From Candidatus Aminicenantota bacterium (GTDB taxonomy: Bacteria; Acidobacteriota; Aminicenantia; Aminicenantales; Aminicenantaceae): a DNA stretch of 16,191 nt. Position numbers and translations under genes: made by a program. Under the pieces are notes generated by a model that was not told the DNA's origin, searched no databases, and saw only the letters and a program-made list of their open reading frames with translations. The DNA is taken from positions 1 to 16,191 of the forward strand of contig DAOUYU010000013.1 in assembly GCA_030673995.1 (NCBI GenBank), in the 5' to 3' direction. This document shows positions 1-7,816 of this stretch, piece after piece (the stretch's first letter is position 1; each line of letters starts with the position of its first letter).

Positions 1-2
1 GG

Positions 3-620
3 CATATGCTCAAGGGCATCAAAAGCCTGAGCGCCAACATGGAGCCCGATCTGTTCAGAGCCTTTCCGCTCTTTCCACTCGCAATGCTAGGAGGACTCTT
101 CATCCAGATTTTTGCCAGCAAAACCGGGCTTTCCAAGTATCTGGACAGACGGACATTCGACCGCATCCTGGGACTGGCGCTCGATTTCCTGGTGATATCG
201 GCAATCGCATCCATCAAGCTGGATGTGTTTTTTGCCTATTTTCTTCCTTTTTCAATTCTGATGCTAGTCGGCCTGGCCTGGGTCCTTTTTGCCACATGGT
301 TTATCGCACCGCGTATGCTTCCTGATGGCTGGTTTGAACGGGCTATTACCGAATACGGCATGCAGACAGGAGTCACGGCACTGGGCCTTATGCTCTTGAG
401 AGTTGCCGACCCTTACTTCAAGACGCAGGCGGCAAAATCCTTCGGCTACAAACAGATTCTTTACGAACCCATGATGGGCGGAGGATTTATTACAGCAGCA
501 GCTCCAATCTTGATTTATAACTATGGGATCGTCCCAACGTACTCCATCGGGGCTGCCTCCATTATGGTCGTGCTGGTTGTGGCTTTCTTCAACGGCTGGC
601 TCCACAGATCCAGAAAATGA
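3..620 (+). CDS. Sodium/glutamate (GltS-like) symporter, C-terminal half, 5' end outside window
   Basis: The protein is a polytopic membrane protein fragment of about 205 residues. I see roughly five hydrophobic membrane spans, with a glycine-rich segment (GMQTGVTALGLMLLR) followed by DP, FGY, EP and GGG motifs. In the GltS family (Na+:glutamate symporters) this pattern belongs to the second inverted half of the transporter. Full-length GltS proteins are about 400 residues, and the frame is open to the window edge, so the ATG at position 6 is probably an internal Met and not the start. By family, the complete protein would import glutamate or a related anion with sodium across the cytoplasmic membrane. 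The exact substrate cannot be told from this half. The stop TGA lies 76 nt before rsmA, on the same strand, with no clear terminator between, so cotranscription is possible. Confidence 0.75.
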   Translation, partial: HMLKGIKSLSANMEPDLFRAFPLFPLAMLGGLFIQIFASKTGLSKYLDRRTFDRILGLALDFLVISAIASIKLDVFFAYFLPFSILMLVGLAWVLFATWFIAPRMLPDGWFERAITEYGMQTGVTALGLMLLRVADPYFKTQAAKSFGYKQILYEPMMGGGFITAAAPILIYNYGIVPTYSIGAASIMVVLVVAFFNGWLHRSRK

Positions 621-696
621 CATAAAAATTTCCCTTGAACCATAGAAAGTAAAAAGGAACCTAAAGAACAAAACTCCTTAATTTTCGGGGTAAAAG

Positions 697-1509
697 GTGA
701 AAAAAAGAGAAAAAATAAAAGCAATGGGCCAGCATTTCTTAAAAGACCGGCCCGTTTTAAATAAAATAATTCGATATATTTCTCCAAGCAAAGCAGACCT
801 TATCATTGAAATAGGAGCAGGCAAGGGAGCCTTAACTTTTCCCCTGGCAGACAAAGCAGGAAAAGTCATCGCCATTGAAAAAGATGCATCTCTCATCCGG
901 CTCCTCCAAAAAAAAAGCAGCCCTAATTTAACCATCCTGGAAAAAGACATCCTTAAAGTCAATTTCTATGAGCTTATAAGAAAGGAACAAAACTTTATGG
1001 GTAATGTGAAGCTTGTAGGGAACTTGCCTTATTCTCTTTCCTCACCGCTTCTATTCAAAGTTCTTCGGGAAAAAGAGTTACTTCCAGAATGTATTTTTCT
1101 TCTCCAGAAGGAAGTCGCAGAAAGAATATGCGCTCAGCCTGGAACGAAAAAATATGCGCCCTTCTCTATTCTCATCCAGATCGATTTTTTTGCCAGGCTC
1201 CATTTTATTGTAAAACCGGATTGTTTCTCTCCCCCTCCAAAGGTCGACTCGGCCCTAGTTTCTCTCAAGAAAAGAGTTGAACCTCTCTTCCTCTTTAAGG
1301 AAGAAGGACTTTTTAAAAATTTTTTAAAAGGAGCCTTTCAACACAGAAGAAAATTTCTCCGTAATAATTTGGAAAAGCTCAACCTTCCCGTGCCTCTTAT
1401 CAATAAGGCTTTTCACATATTCAGCATTGAAAATAATATACGCGCCGAACAACTCTCTATTTCCCAATTTGTGTCACTCTATAAATTTTTCTTTGATAAT
1501 AAAGAATAA
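697..1509 (+). CDS. rsmA: 16S rRNA dimethyladenosine transferase RsmA (KsgA)
   Basis: RsmA uses S-adenosylmethionine to dimethylate two adjacent adenines in the 3' terminal hairpin of 16S rRNA, late in small-subunit assembly in the cytoplasm. The 270 residues match the usual size. Visible motifs in order are GQHFL near residue 11, which is the typical RsmA opening; the SAM-binding motif EIGAGKG at 38-44; an acidic E at about 61 for the ribose; a D at about 84; and the catalytic NLPY at 109-112. These are followed by the basic C-terminal helical domain (QHRRKFLRNN). The start is taken as GTG at 697, preceded by GGGG about 6 nt away. The next in-frame ATG at 724 would leave only GQHFL and beyond, losing the basic N-terminus usual for the family. 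It lies downstream of the symporter gene, and repeat copy 1 follows it. Confidence 0.95.
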   Translation: MKKREKIKAMGQHFLKDRPVLNKIIRYISPSKADLIIEIGAGKGALTFPLADKAGKVIAIEKDASLIRLLQKKSSPNLTILEKDILKVNFYELIRKEQNFMGNVKLVGNLPYSLSSPLLFKVLREKELLPECIFLLQKEVAERICAQPGTKKYAPFSILIQIDFFARLHFIVKPDCFSPPPKVDSALVSLKKRVEPLFLFKEEGLFKNFLKGAFQHRRKFLRNNLEKLNLPVPLINKAFHIFSIENNIRAEQLSISQFVSLYKFFFDNKE

Positions 1510-1647
1510 AGAAGCATCATGATGACTGTTACGAAAATAATCTAAGTTTCCAATTAGCCTGGATTATTCACGAGTCGAGATTGCCGTAGCGGTGAGGCCA
1601 CAGCCCATGAAGCTGTAGTGATCTACTGCAAATGGGCTGCAACAAAG

Positions 1648-1767
1648 AAAAAAAAGGGGACAAAAAAAGGGGACAGTCCCCTGTTTTATATTTTGATTAT
1701 TCTGGCAATGAAAAAAATGAAAGATGAAAAAAAGGGGACTGTCCCCTTTTTTTGTCCCCCTTTTTTT
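1648..1767. repeat. GGGGACAGTCCCC-type foldback nested in repeat copy 1
   Basis: Two 35-bp arms (1648-1682 and about 1733-1767) are inverted copies of one another apart from a single extra base. Each arm contains a self-complementary GGGGAC[A/T]GTCCCC core. Between the arms is about 50 bp of A+T-rich sequence. Repeats with this core are, from general knowledge, common in bacterial intergenic regions and are often associated with REP-type IS200-like (RAYT) transposases. None is encoded here. By comparison with copies 2 and 3, it replaces the small hairpin between GCAAC and CGCCC. Confidence 0.8.
1727..1753. terminator. Possible bidirectional intrinsic terminator
   Basis: A perfect hairpin has a 12-bp stem: arm AAAAAAAGGGGA, loop CTG, arm TCCCCTTTTTTT. 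The G/C core followed by seven T residues, with a matching A-run on the other side, is the shape of an intrinsic terminator in either direction. It would end transcripts leaving rsmA. This is inferred from shape only, and it is part of the foldback above. Confidence 0.5.
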
Positions 1768-1922
1768 ACGCCCGAAGGGTAAAAAATGCCGATGATGATT
1801 GAAAGAAAAATCAACGAATGAAGTGATTTGTTTGATTTTGTGGATATCATGCAAAGAAAGCAGATATCATTGAAAACAGATAATGGCAGCGGCAGTTTTT
1901 ATGAATAATTCAGGTTAGATAA

Positions 1923-1951
1923 TTTGGATAGTTTCCCAAATATGATATAAT
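1923..1951 (+). promoter_or_regulatory. Predicted ftsK promoter with -10 TATAAT very close to the start codon
   Basis: A perfect -10 box TATAAT lies at 1946-1951. The candidate -35 (TTTGGA at 1923-1928, 17-bp spacer) is weak. Only 7 nt separate the -10 from the ATG at 1959, so the expected start of transcription is at or one base before the start codon. No Shine-Dalgarno sequence would fit in such an mRNA. The promoter begins 8 bp after the right end of repeat copy 1. Confidence 0.55.
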
Positions 1952-1958
1952 TTCAGAA

Positions 1959-4268
1959 ATGAAAAAGAAAAAGAGCAAGGGATCAGTCGAACCATCTACA
2001 GGGCTCAAAAAAACGAAAGTCCGATCTCCTGAGATAATCGGAATCTTATTGATCATTCTGGCTGTTTTCAGCTTTATCAGCTTAATCAGCTATGATGCCA
2101 GGGACCCCTCCTGGACTAATACAGGCTGGGCCAGTGCCTCTAATTCCTTCCAGAAAATCCACAATTACACCGGAAGAACAGGGGCATATCTCTCGGATGC
2201 TCTGCTTCAAATCTTGGGTTTTGGCACATTTCTCGTGCCTCTTGCTCTCTTCTACATGGGTTTCCAGACTTTCTTTATCGAAAGGAAAAAACGATTCTTG
2301 GTCAAAACAGGAGGGATCCTTTTCCTTCTTCTCATCCTCAACTCCCTTTTCTTCATACTTTTCCAGAGTTTCTCCTGGAGAGGAGCAGAAATTCTAGCCG
2401 GCGGCCTGATCGGAAAATCGATCTCCTTGTTTTTGATGCGATATTTTAGCCACTTTGGAACATTATTTATCCTGATAGCCCTGCTTGTCCTTTTTTTCAT
2501 CTTCTCAACAAAAATCTCCATCAGAAGTATATTTTCGCTCTTCTCAGGTATTTTCCGCTTTGCTTTCAAAGAGGTCAGGATTAAGGTTACACGGTACAAG
2601 AAATTAAGACTCCAGGAAAAGATGAGAAAGAAAGTTGTCGAAAAATATTCCTTATCAGAAGAGAAAGATAAGAAAAAACCGAAACGCAAACGAAAAAAAG
2701 AAATAAAGCAAGCACCAAGACCGGAGACTGTTCCGGAAAAATCCGCCTTGTCGCCTAAGCCTGAAATGTATCTTTTCCCTGAAATGGAAAAAAGAGGAGA
2801 TTTCCAATTCCCACCTCTCAATCTCCTGGATGCAGGTACGGTTTCAGAAAAAATCGATAAAAATGAACTTTACGAAAAGAAACTGCGAATAGAAGAAAAA
2901 TTAGGAGAATTTCGTGTCGAGGGGGAAGTCAAAGAATACCATCCAGGTCCTATTGTGACAACTTATGAATTTTACCCTGATCCAGGCATAAAAATCAGTC
3001 AGGTCGCTAACCTCGCAGAGGATCTTTCACTGGCTTTGGGAGCGGAATCGGTCAGAATCCAAAGAATGCCTGGAAAATCTTCTCTAGGGATCGAGATCCC
3101 CAATAACAATAGAGAAACCATAAAGCTCAGAGACGTGCTCCAGTCAGAAAAATTTCAAAACTCTCCATCTAAGCTGACTTTTGCCCTGGGAAAGACCATT
3201 CATGGAGAAGATTACACCACAGATCTAGCCATAATGCCCCATCTCCTTATTGCCGGAGCCACTGGAACAGGAAAAAGTGTAGCTCTCAATTCACTTATCG
3301 CCAGCATTCTTTATAAGGCTACCCCTGAGGAAGTCAAACTTATTCTCATCGATCCCAAAAGAATAGAATTCACTCTTTGGGAGGGAATTCCCCATCTTCT
3401 CAGTCCTGTTGTCAAAAATGCCAAAAAAGCAGGAAAGATATTGCTGGATACCATAAAAAAAATGGAAGAACGATACCAAAAACTGGGCACCCTCAGGGTA
3501 AGAAACATCGAACAATACAACAATCAGATAAAACAGTTACTGAAAGAAAAAAAAGGGAAACTCACAGAAGACGAAAAAGAAAATCTCAAGCCGCTCTCAT
3601 ATCTTGTCATCATTATCGATGAACTATCTGAGTTAATGATGATTGGAGCTCAAGATGTGGAGTACTGCATTGCCCGCCTGGCTCAACTGGCTCGAGCCGT
3701 CGGTATACACCTCGTAATGGCTACTCAAAGACCATCCATCGATGTGATTACCGGAACAATCAAAAATAATTTCTCCAGCCGTATTGCCTTTCGCGTTCCC
3801 TCCAAGGTTGACTCACGAATTATCATCGACACAGGCGGCGCTGAAAAACTCCTTGGTTCTGGAGACATGCTCTTTATGCCTCCAAATTATCCTCGGATCA
3901 CAAGATTGCACTGTTCTTACATCTCCATACCTGAAGTCACAAGATTGGTCAAGTTTGTTAAGGAGCAGGGAAGCCCAAGTTATGATGAAAAAATTGTGAG
4001 AACACTACAAAGTAAAACTGAGCATGAATGGGAGGAAAAAGGAGAAAAAGATGAACTCTATGATAAAGCGCTTGAACTCGTGCTCTTGACAGGCCAGGCC
4101 TCCGCTTCTTATCTCCAGAGAAAGCTCAAGCTAGGTTATGCTCGAGCCGCAAGAATAATTGACCAGATGGAGCAGGAAGGAGTGGTTGGGCCCTCTGAGG
4201 GAAGCAAACCCAGAGAATTTTTAGTCGATCCACTCACGTATCTGGATAAAATTCAGAAAGAGGAATGA
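1959..4268 (+). CDS. ftsK: DNA translocase FtsK/SpoIIIE family
   Basis: FtsK is a membrane-anchored hexameric ATPase at the division septum that pumps DNA and helps resolve chromosome dimers. The 769-residue protein shows four N-terminal membrane spans within about the first 185 residues. A short basic linker rich in K and R follows (about 190-260), much shorter than the E. coli linker and closer to SpoIIIE size. The motor domain has Walker A GATGTGKS at 433-440 and Walker B ending in the DE pair at 554-555, with ATQRPS typical of the family soon after. The last 65 residues (DELYDKALELVLLTGQ onwards, ending in REFLVDP) form the winged-helix gamma domain that reads polar DNA motifs. The start ATG at 1959 is supported by the -10 box 7 nt upstream rather than by a ribosome-binding site. 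The stop codon directly abuts the next gene. Confidence 0.96.
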   Translation: MKKKKSKGSVEPSTGLKKTKVRSPEIIGILLIILAVFSFISLISYDARDPSWTNTGWASASNSFQKIHNYTGRTGAYLSDALLQILGFGTFLVPLALFYMGFQTFFIERKKRFLVKTGGILFLLLILNSLFFILFQSFSWRGAEILAGGLIGKSISLFLMRYFSHFGTLFILIALLVLFFIFSTKISIRSIFSLFSGIFRFAFKEVRIKVTRYKKLRLQEKMRKKVVEKYSLSEEKDKKKPKRKRKKEIKQAPRPETVPEKSALSPKPEMYLFPEMEKRGDFQFPPLNLLDAGTVSEKIDKNELYEKKLRIEEKLGEFRVEGEVKEYHPGPIVTTYEFYPDPGIKISQVANLAEDLSLALGAESVRIQRMPGKSSLGIEIPNNNRETIKLRDVLQSEKFQNSPSKLTFALGKTIHGEDYTTDLAIMPHLLIAGATGTGKSVALNSLIASILYKATPEEVKLILIDPKRIEFTLWEGIPHLLSPVVKNAKKAGKILLDTIKKMEERYQKLGTLRVRNIEQYNNQIKQLLKEKKGKLTEDEKENLKPLSYLVIIIDELSELMMIGAQDVEYCIARLAQLARAVGIHLVMATQRPSIDVITGTIKNNFSSRIAFRVPSKVDSRIIIDTGGAEKLLGSGDMLFMPPNYPRITRLHCSYISIPEVTRLVKFVKEQGSPSYDEKIVRTLQSKTEHEWEEKGEKDELYDKALELVLLTGQASASYLQRKLKLGYARAARIIDQMEQEGVVGPSEGSKPREFLVDPLTYLDKIQKEE

Positions 4269-6383
4269 GTGTTTTCCCAAAGAAAGCAGAAGAAAAAAGT
4301 AAAAAAGGCCCTCCAAGATACAAACCTCCAGCAGGCCCTAGATAGAGCCTCTTCCCGCCATTTTAAGAACTACAACTCCCTGAAAAAGGATATTCCCTGG
4401 GAAGAATACAAAAAAAATGCCCAGGCCGTAAGAAAAGAGTGTATGAAGCAGCTTCCCCAGCTTATACAAAGATTCAAAGAAGAAGCGACAAAATCCGGAG
4501 CTTGTGTTTACCAGACTTCAACTCCCCAGGAAGCGCAGTCTTTAATAGAAAAAATTGCTCGCCAGAAGAACGCAAAGCTTATTGTTAAATCCAAATCCAT
4601 GGTGAGTGAAGAAATCGATCTCAACAGCTTTCTTGAGAAAAAAGGATACAAGGTCGTTGAAACCGACCTGGGAGAATGGATCATCCAGCTCGCCAAAGAG
4701 AAGCCTTCTCATATCACTGCCCCAGCTCTTCATAAAACCAGAGAAGAAGTGGCAGAACTCTTCAGCCGTCATCTTGGAAAGACCGTCCACCCTGAGCCTA
4801 AAGAGATGGTGAAGATCGCCAGGGAAGAAATGCGCAAACACTTCTTTGAAGCTGACATCGGAATCTCAGGAGCAAATCTGGCTGTTGCCGAGTCCGGGAC
4901 TCTGGTTATTGTAAGCAACGAAGGAAATGCACGCCTCGCTACATCTCTTCCTCCTGTTCATATAGCTCTCGTAACAACAGAAAAATTCGTCGAGACTCTG
5001 GAGCAGGCTGTCACTCTTATCAAAGCCCTTGTTCCCGCCTCTTCAGGATTTAAATTGACATCATATGTGTCCTTCATTACAGGGCCAAGCCGTACCACAG
5101 ATATAGAAAAAGAACTGGTCATCGGAGTTCATGGACCACAGGAACTCCATGTCATTATCCTTGATAATGGAAGACTCAAGATAAGCAAAGACAAGGAGTT
5201 AGATAAGATTCTCTACTGCCTGAAGTGTGGAGGATGTATGCTTATCTGTCCCATCTTTCAGTCTCTCGGCGGCCATCTTTTCGGAGGGCCGGTTTATCCT
5301 GGCGGCATCGGGGTCCTTCTGACTTTAATAACTCAATCCTTCAAAGCTTCTTCTTCTCTGCTCGATTTTTGTGCAGATTGTAAGAAGTGCGAAGAATTCT
5401 GCCCGGTAGGAATTCCGACGGGCGATCTTATCCTGAAGCTCAAGTGTAAAAAAACCCCGAAATTGTGGGAAAGGACTCTCTCGAACATTTTTAAAAGAAG
5501 GTCTCTTGCCGAGAGAGGAGCAAAGATTCTTTCCATATTACAGAAGCCCTTGCAGAAAAATGGAAATTTAGTAGAAATTCCCTTTGGCCGGGCAAAAGGG
5601 AGATCTTTTCCAGCTGTGCATTTAAAAAAGAGCAGGGCACTCGGTGAACAAAAAGGAGAGAAAATCTACTTCTTTCAGGGCTGCCTGGTGAATTTCTTCT
5701 TCCCCGAAATCCAGGAAAGTGTTCTGACCAACCTTTCTCATTTCGGTTATCAAGTGGTTTCGCCGGCAGACCAGGGGTGCTGCGGTGCACCCAGTCTTCA
5801 TTTAGGACGAGAAAAAGACACCCGGAAACTGGCTCAGAAAAATCTAGATTCTTTCGAGAAAGAAAGCCCTGATTATATTCTCACGGTTTGTCCGACCGGA
5901 AATTCTATCCTGAAAAAAACTTATCCTGAACTCGAGCCAAGGGCTTCCCTGTGGATAGATAAAATTTTCGATTTTTCAGAATTTATGGTTAAAAAGGATT
6001 TATTCCCCGAAATAAAGAAATCAGCTAAAAAAGAAGAGGTATTCTACCACTATCCCTGCCATTATTTGAATTCTCTGAAGTTGAAAGACGAACCCAAAAA
6101 AATCCTCAAGGCATTGGGCTTTAGTCCAAAGGATGAGGGAGAGCCTTTCGCCTGCTGTGGCTTTTGCGGAGTTTTCTCACTGAAAAATCCGGAGATTTCA
6201 GCTCGTTTGGTGGAGAAAAAAAAGAAGAACATTCTCAAAAGCAAAACGTCTCTCATCGCCACCGACTGTCCGGGTTGTCTTTTCCAACTGAAGGCCAACC
6301 TAGCAAAAGAAAGCAAAGATTTTAAAATCTTCCATACGGCCGAGCTCTATGCCAAAGCTCTGAAACGCATGAAAGAAAGATAG
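4269..6383 (+). CDS. LutB-LutA fusion: LUD domain plus two [4Fe-4S] motifs plus two CCG domains
   Basis: This 704-residue protein joins two proteins that are usually separate in the lactate-utilization (lutABC/lldEFG) system. Residues about 55-300 form a LUD domain, with the hallmark stretches AESGTLVIVSNEGNARL and LPPVHIALV. Next come two ferredoxin-type CxxCxxCxxxCP motifs at C317/320/323/327 and C368/371/374/378. The C-terminal 240 residues carry two CCG domains of the LutA/GlpC/heterodisulfide-reductase type, with GCCGA at about 503-507 and ACCGFCG at about 628-634. By family it would move electrons during oxidation of a hydroxy acid such as L-lactate on the cytoplasmic side. No LutC or dehydrogenase is in the window, so the substrate is open. 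The GTG start at 4269 follows the ftsK TGA with no gap. AGAGGA about 5 nt upstream, inside ftsK, supports it and suggests coupled translation. Confidence 0.9.
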   Translation: MFSQRKQKKKVKKALQDTNLQQALDRASSRHFKNYNSLKKDIPWEEYKKNAQAVRKECMKQLPQLIQRFKEEATKSGACVYQTSTPQEAQSLIEKIARQKNAKLIVKSKSMVSEEIDLNSFLEKKGYKVVETDLGEWIIQLAKEKPSHITAPALHKTREEVAELFSRHLGKTVHPEPKEMVKIAREEMRKHFFEADIGISGANLAVAESGTLVIVSNEGNARLATSLPPVHIALVTTEKFVETLEQAVTLIKALVPASSGFKLTSYVSFITGPSRTTDIEKELVIGVHGPQELHVIILDNGRLKISKDKELDKILYCLKCGGCMLICPIFQSLGGHLFGGPVYPGGIGVLLTLITQSFKASSSLLDFCADCKKCEEFCPVGIPTGDLILKLKCKKTPKLWERTLSNIFKRRSLAERGAKILSILQKPLQKNGNLVEIPFGRAKGRSFPAVHLKKSRALGEQKGEKIYFFQGCLVNFFFPEIQESVLTNLSHFGYQVVSPADQGCCGAPSLHLGREKDTRKLAQKNLDSFEKESPDYILTVCPTGNSILKKTYPELEPRASLWIDKIFDFSEFMVKKDLFPEIKKSAKKEEVFYHYPCHYLNSLKLKDEPKKILKALGFSPKDEGEPFACCGFCGVFSLKNPEISARLVEKKKKNILKSKTSLIATDCPGCLFQLKANLAKESKDFKIFHTAELYAKALKRMKER

Positions 6384-6391
6384 TCATTTGC

Positions 6392-6466
6392 CTGAAAAAG
6401 CAAAATAATGTGCTGAAATCACGGATATTAAGTAAGGGTGTCGGCAGTTTTTATGAATAAGTCAGG
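6392..6466 (+). repeat. Truncated right end of the intergenic repeat, in tandem before copy 2
   Basis: This stretch matches the last 75 bp or so of repeat copy 3: GAAAAAGC followed by AAATAATGTGCT, then TCGGCAGTTTTTATGAATAA and a final TCAGG. The left part is missing. It starts 8 bp after the stop codon of the LutB-LutA gene and ends 3 bp before copy 2. It carries one substitution in the terminal repeat (AAGTC instead of AATTC), suggesting an older, decaying copy. Confidence 0.75.
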
Positions 6467-6469
6467 AGC

Positions 6470-6725
6470 CCTGGATTATTCACGGGCCGAGATTACCGTT
6501 GATGCAAGGAGCGGCCCATGAAGCTGTGGTAAGCCCACCGCAAATGGGTCGCGACGCCGCATCTGCGGCAAGACCGGCTCGCCCACAGGGTAAAAAATGC
6601 CGATTAGGGTTAGGAGAATATGCGACGAATAAAGCGACTCCCTTGATTTTGAGAAAAAATAAGCTGAAAAGTAGATATTATTGAAATGAAGTAAGGGTAT
6701 CGGCAGTTTTTATGAATAATTCAGG
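6470..6725 (+). repeat. Intergenic inverted-repeat element, copy 2 (256 bp)
   Basis: It runs from CCTGGATTATTCA (6470-6482) to TGAATAATTCAGG (6713-6725), and with the tandem fragment it fills the 342-bp gap between two convergent genes. The hairpin block includes GCGGCCCAT pairing with ATGGGTCGC, an inner stem GTGG/CCAC, and a small GCCGC/GCGGC hairpin. The subterminal pair is TAAAAAATGCCGAT and ATCGGCAGTTTTTA (13 of 14 positions complementary). The right end stops exactly at the base before the TAA of the minus-strand HD-GYP gene. Confidence 0.88.
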
Positions 6726-7745
6726 TTAGTGAACTGAGTAAACTGGGAGAATAATCTCAGTCTCTTCTTTTATGTTCTGCCATTCTTCTTTGGGAATAGA
6801 AAGAAAAACCTCCACAAGCAGCGGGTCGAACTGGCTTCCCTGATTTTTCTCAATCTCTCTGTAAGCTTCGTCAAAATTTCTTCCTTCCCTGTATGTCCTA
6901 TCAGAAGTTATGGCATCTAACGTATCTGCCAGAGCAAAAATACGGGCCTCGAGAGGGATCTCTTCTCCGCTCAAACCAAGCGGATATCCGTCTCCGTTAT
7001 AGCTTTCATGATGAAATAGAACGATTTGGGCCGCTTCTTTCAAAAAATCAAACTCTTCAATCATTCTGTAGCCCAAGAGAGGATGCTCCTGTACACACTC
7101 TCTCTCAATTTTAGTCAGGGGACCGGTCTTTCTCAGGATGAGTTCAGGTATACCGATTTTCCCTATATCGTGAAGCAGTGCTCCCCTTTCGATATTAATC
7201 AAAGAATTTTTATCTTCAATCCCGACTGCTTTTGCCAGAAAAATCGTGTAACGGGCCACAAGTTGAGAATGTCCAACGGTATCTTCATTCCCATCTGTTG
7301 CTGCGATAAAATAGAGAAGGCTCGAATTCAGAAAAGCCTCTTTCTCAGCATTATCTTCTTCAAAATCAAAGGCTTGATTCTCGAATATATTTCCATAGGA
7401 GTTGCCCAAATGCCTTAACATTCTTTTAACCGAAGACATTTTTACAACTTCCATGCTTCCTGTATCCAGGGAAAACAAATCCTGCTCACCTTTCTTTCCG
7501 TCGCGGTCAAAGGGTAAAGGGGGCTTAGAATCCTCCCTTATTCTTAAGTCTTTTCCTTCTTCAAAATTTAGGAAATCATCTGGATGGGTGTAAAAAACAA
7601 ATGCTGGCTGGCCGGCCTCTTTTGAAGCATAGAGGTCAAGTTCCTTCCCTGTCGAGGGATGGGTCAGGGCATTATCCTTTTCTTTTTCGTTGGAAATCAG
7701 AGAGCTAAACCGAGGAGGACCTTTTCTCTCTGCCACTATATCCAT
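6726..7745 (-). CDS. HD-GYP domain protein, probable cyclic-di-GMP phosphodiesterase
   Basis: HD-GYP proteins hydrolyse cyclic di-GMP. The C-terminal 200 residues are a clear HD-GYP domain. The metal-binding HD lies in LLHDIGKIG at about residues 190-198 of this start. HHES at about 245-248 and the GYP signature in NGDGYPLGLSGEEIP follow, and then the ARIFALADTLDAITSDRTYR block. The first 125-130 residues are hydrophilic, acidic and unlike any sensor domain I recognise; no receiver, PAS or membrane segment is visible. I place the start at the ATG at 7745 (339 aa), because AGGAG sits 5 nt upstream of it. An in-frame ATG at 7760 would add five residues, but it has no ribosome-binding site and precedes that AGGAG. 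The gene is monocistronic in this window and converges on the LutB-LutA gene. Confidence 0.88.
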   Translation of the reverse strand: MDIVAERKGPPRFSSLISNEKEKDNALTHPSTGKELDLYASKEAGQPAFVFYTHPDDFLNFEEGKDLRIREDSKPPLPFDRDGKKGEQDLFSLDTGSMEVVKMSSVKRMLRHLGNSYGNIFENQAFDFEEDNAEKEAFLNSSLLYFIAATDGNEDTVGHSQLVARYTIFLAKAVGIEDKNSLINIERGALLHDIGKIGIPELILRKTGPLTKIERECVQEHPLLGYRMIEEFDFLKEAAQIVLFHHESYNGDGYPLGLSGEEIPLEARIFALADTLDAITSDRTYREGRNFDEAYREIEKNQGSQFDPLLVEVFLSIPKEEWQNIKEETEIILPVYSVH

Positions 7746-7769
7746 GGCTACTCCTAACATTTAGAGAAC

Positions 7770-7788
7770 ATCAGCCTTAGTCGCTGAT
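7770..7788 (-). promoter_or_regulatory. Short hairpin or operator-like inverted repeat upstream of the HD-GYP gene
   Basis: ATCAGC (7770-7775) and GCTGAT (7783-7788) are perfect inverted repeats around a 7-nt loop, 25 bp upstream of the chosen start codon. It could be a 5' UTR hairpin or a protein-binding palindrome. No convincing -10/-35 pair was seen near it, so the role is unknown. Confidence 0.3.
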
Positions 7789-7816
7789 CGAGGCGAAAAA
7801 TTGAAAATTCAAGAAT

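Larger units (their letters stand above)
1558..1914 (+). repeat. Intergenic inverted-repeat element, copy 1 (interrupted by a foldback)
   Basis: This fills most of the 449-bp gap between rsmA and ftsK. The left end is CCTGGATTATTCA at 1558-1570 and the right end is TGAATAATTCAGG at 1902-1914. The two ends are inverted repeats with one mismatch. Inside are the shared hairpin block (about 1604-1642) and the subterminal pair with TAAAAAATGCCGA at 1780-1792 and a CGGCAGTTTTTA stretch just before the right end. It is longer than copies 2 and 3 (357 against about 250 bp) because a 120-bp foldback occupies 1648-1767. TTAG flanks both sides (1554-1557 and 1915-1918), which could be a 4-bp target duplication, but the other copies do not show one. 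No protein-coding capacity is evident. Confidence 0.85.

Noticed and set aside
6..8. ATG at position 6 as the true start of the first gene
   Set aside because: The encoded part matches only the C-terminal half of a roughly 400-residue transporter, and the frame is open upstream to the window edge.
1564..1854. 96-codon minus-strand ORF across repeat copy 1
   Set aside because: It lies wholly inside the repeat and foldback, its frame is not kept in copies 2 and 3, and its residues reflect poly-A/G runs.
1554..1918. TTAG target-site duplication for the repeat family
   Set aside because: Only copy 1 has TTAG on both sides. Copies 2 and 3 do not share matching flanks, so it may be chance or part of an extended terminal repeat.
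3291..3622. Several ORFs of 70-81 codons overlapping ftsK in other frames
   Set aside because: They lie entirely inside a strongly supported coding gene with intact motifs and have no initiation signals of their own.
6600..6615. Telomere-like TTAGGGTTAGG string in copy 2
   Set aside because: It is a single occurrence in the variable spacer of the element with no array; coincidence.
6499..6684. 61-codon plus-strand ORF in repeat copy 2
   Set aside because: The corresponding frame is not open in copies 1 and 3, and it overlaps the hairpin block, so it is not a conserved protein.
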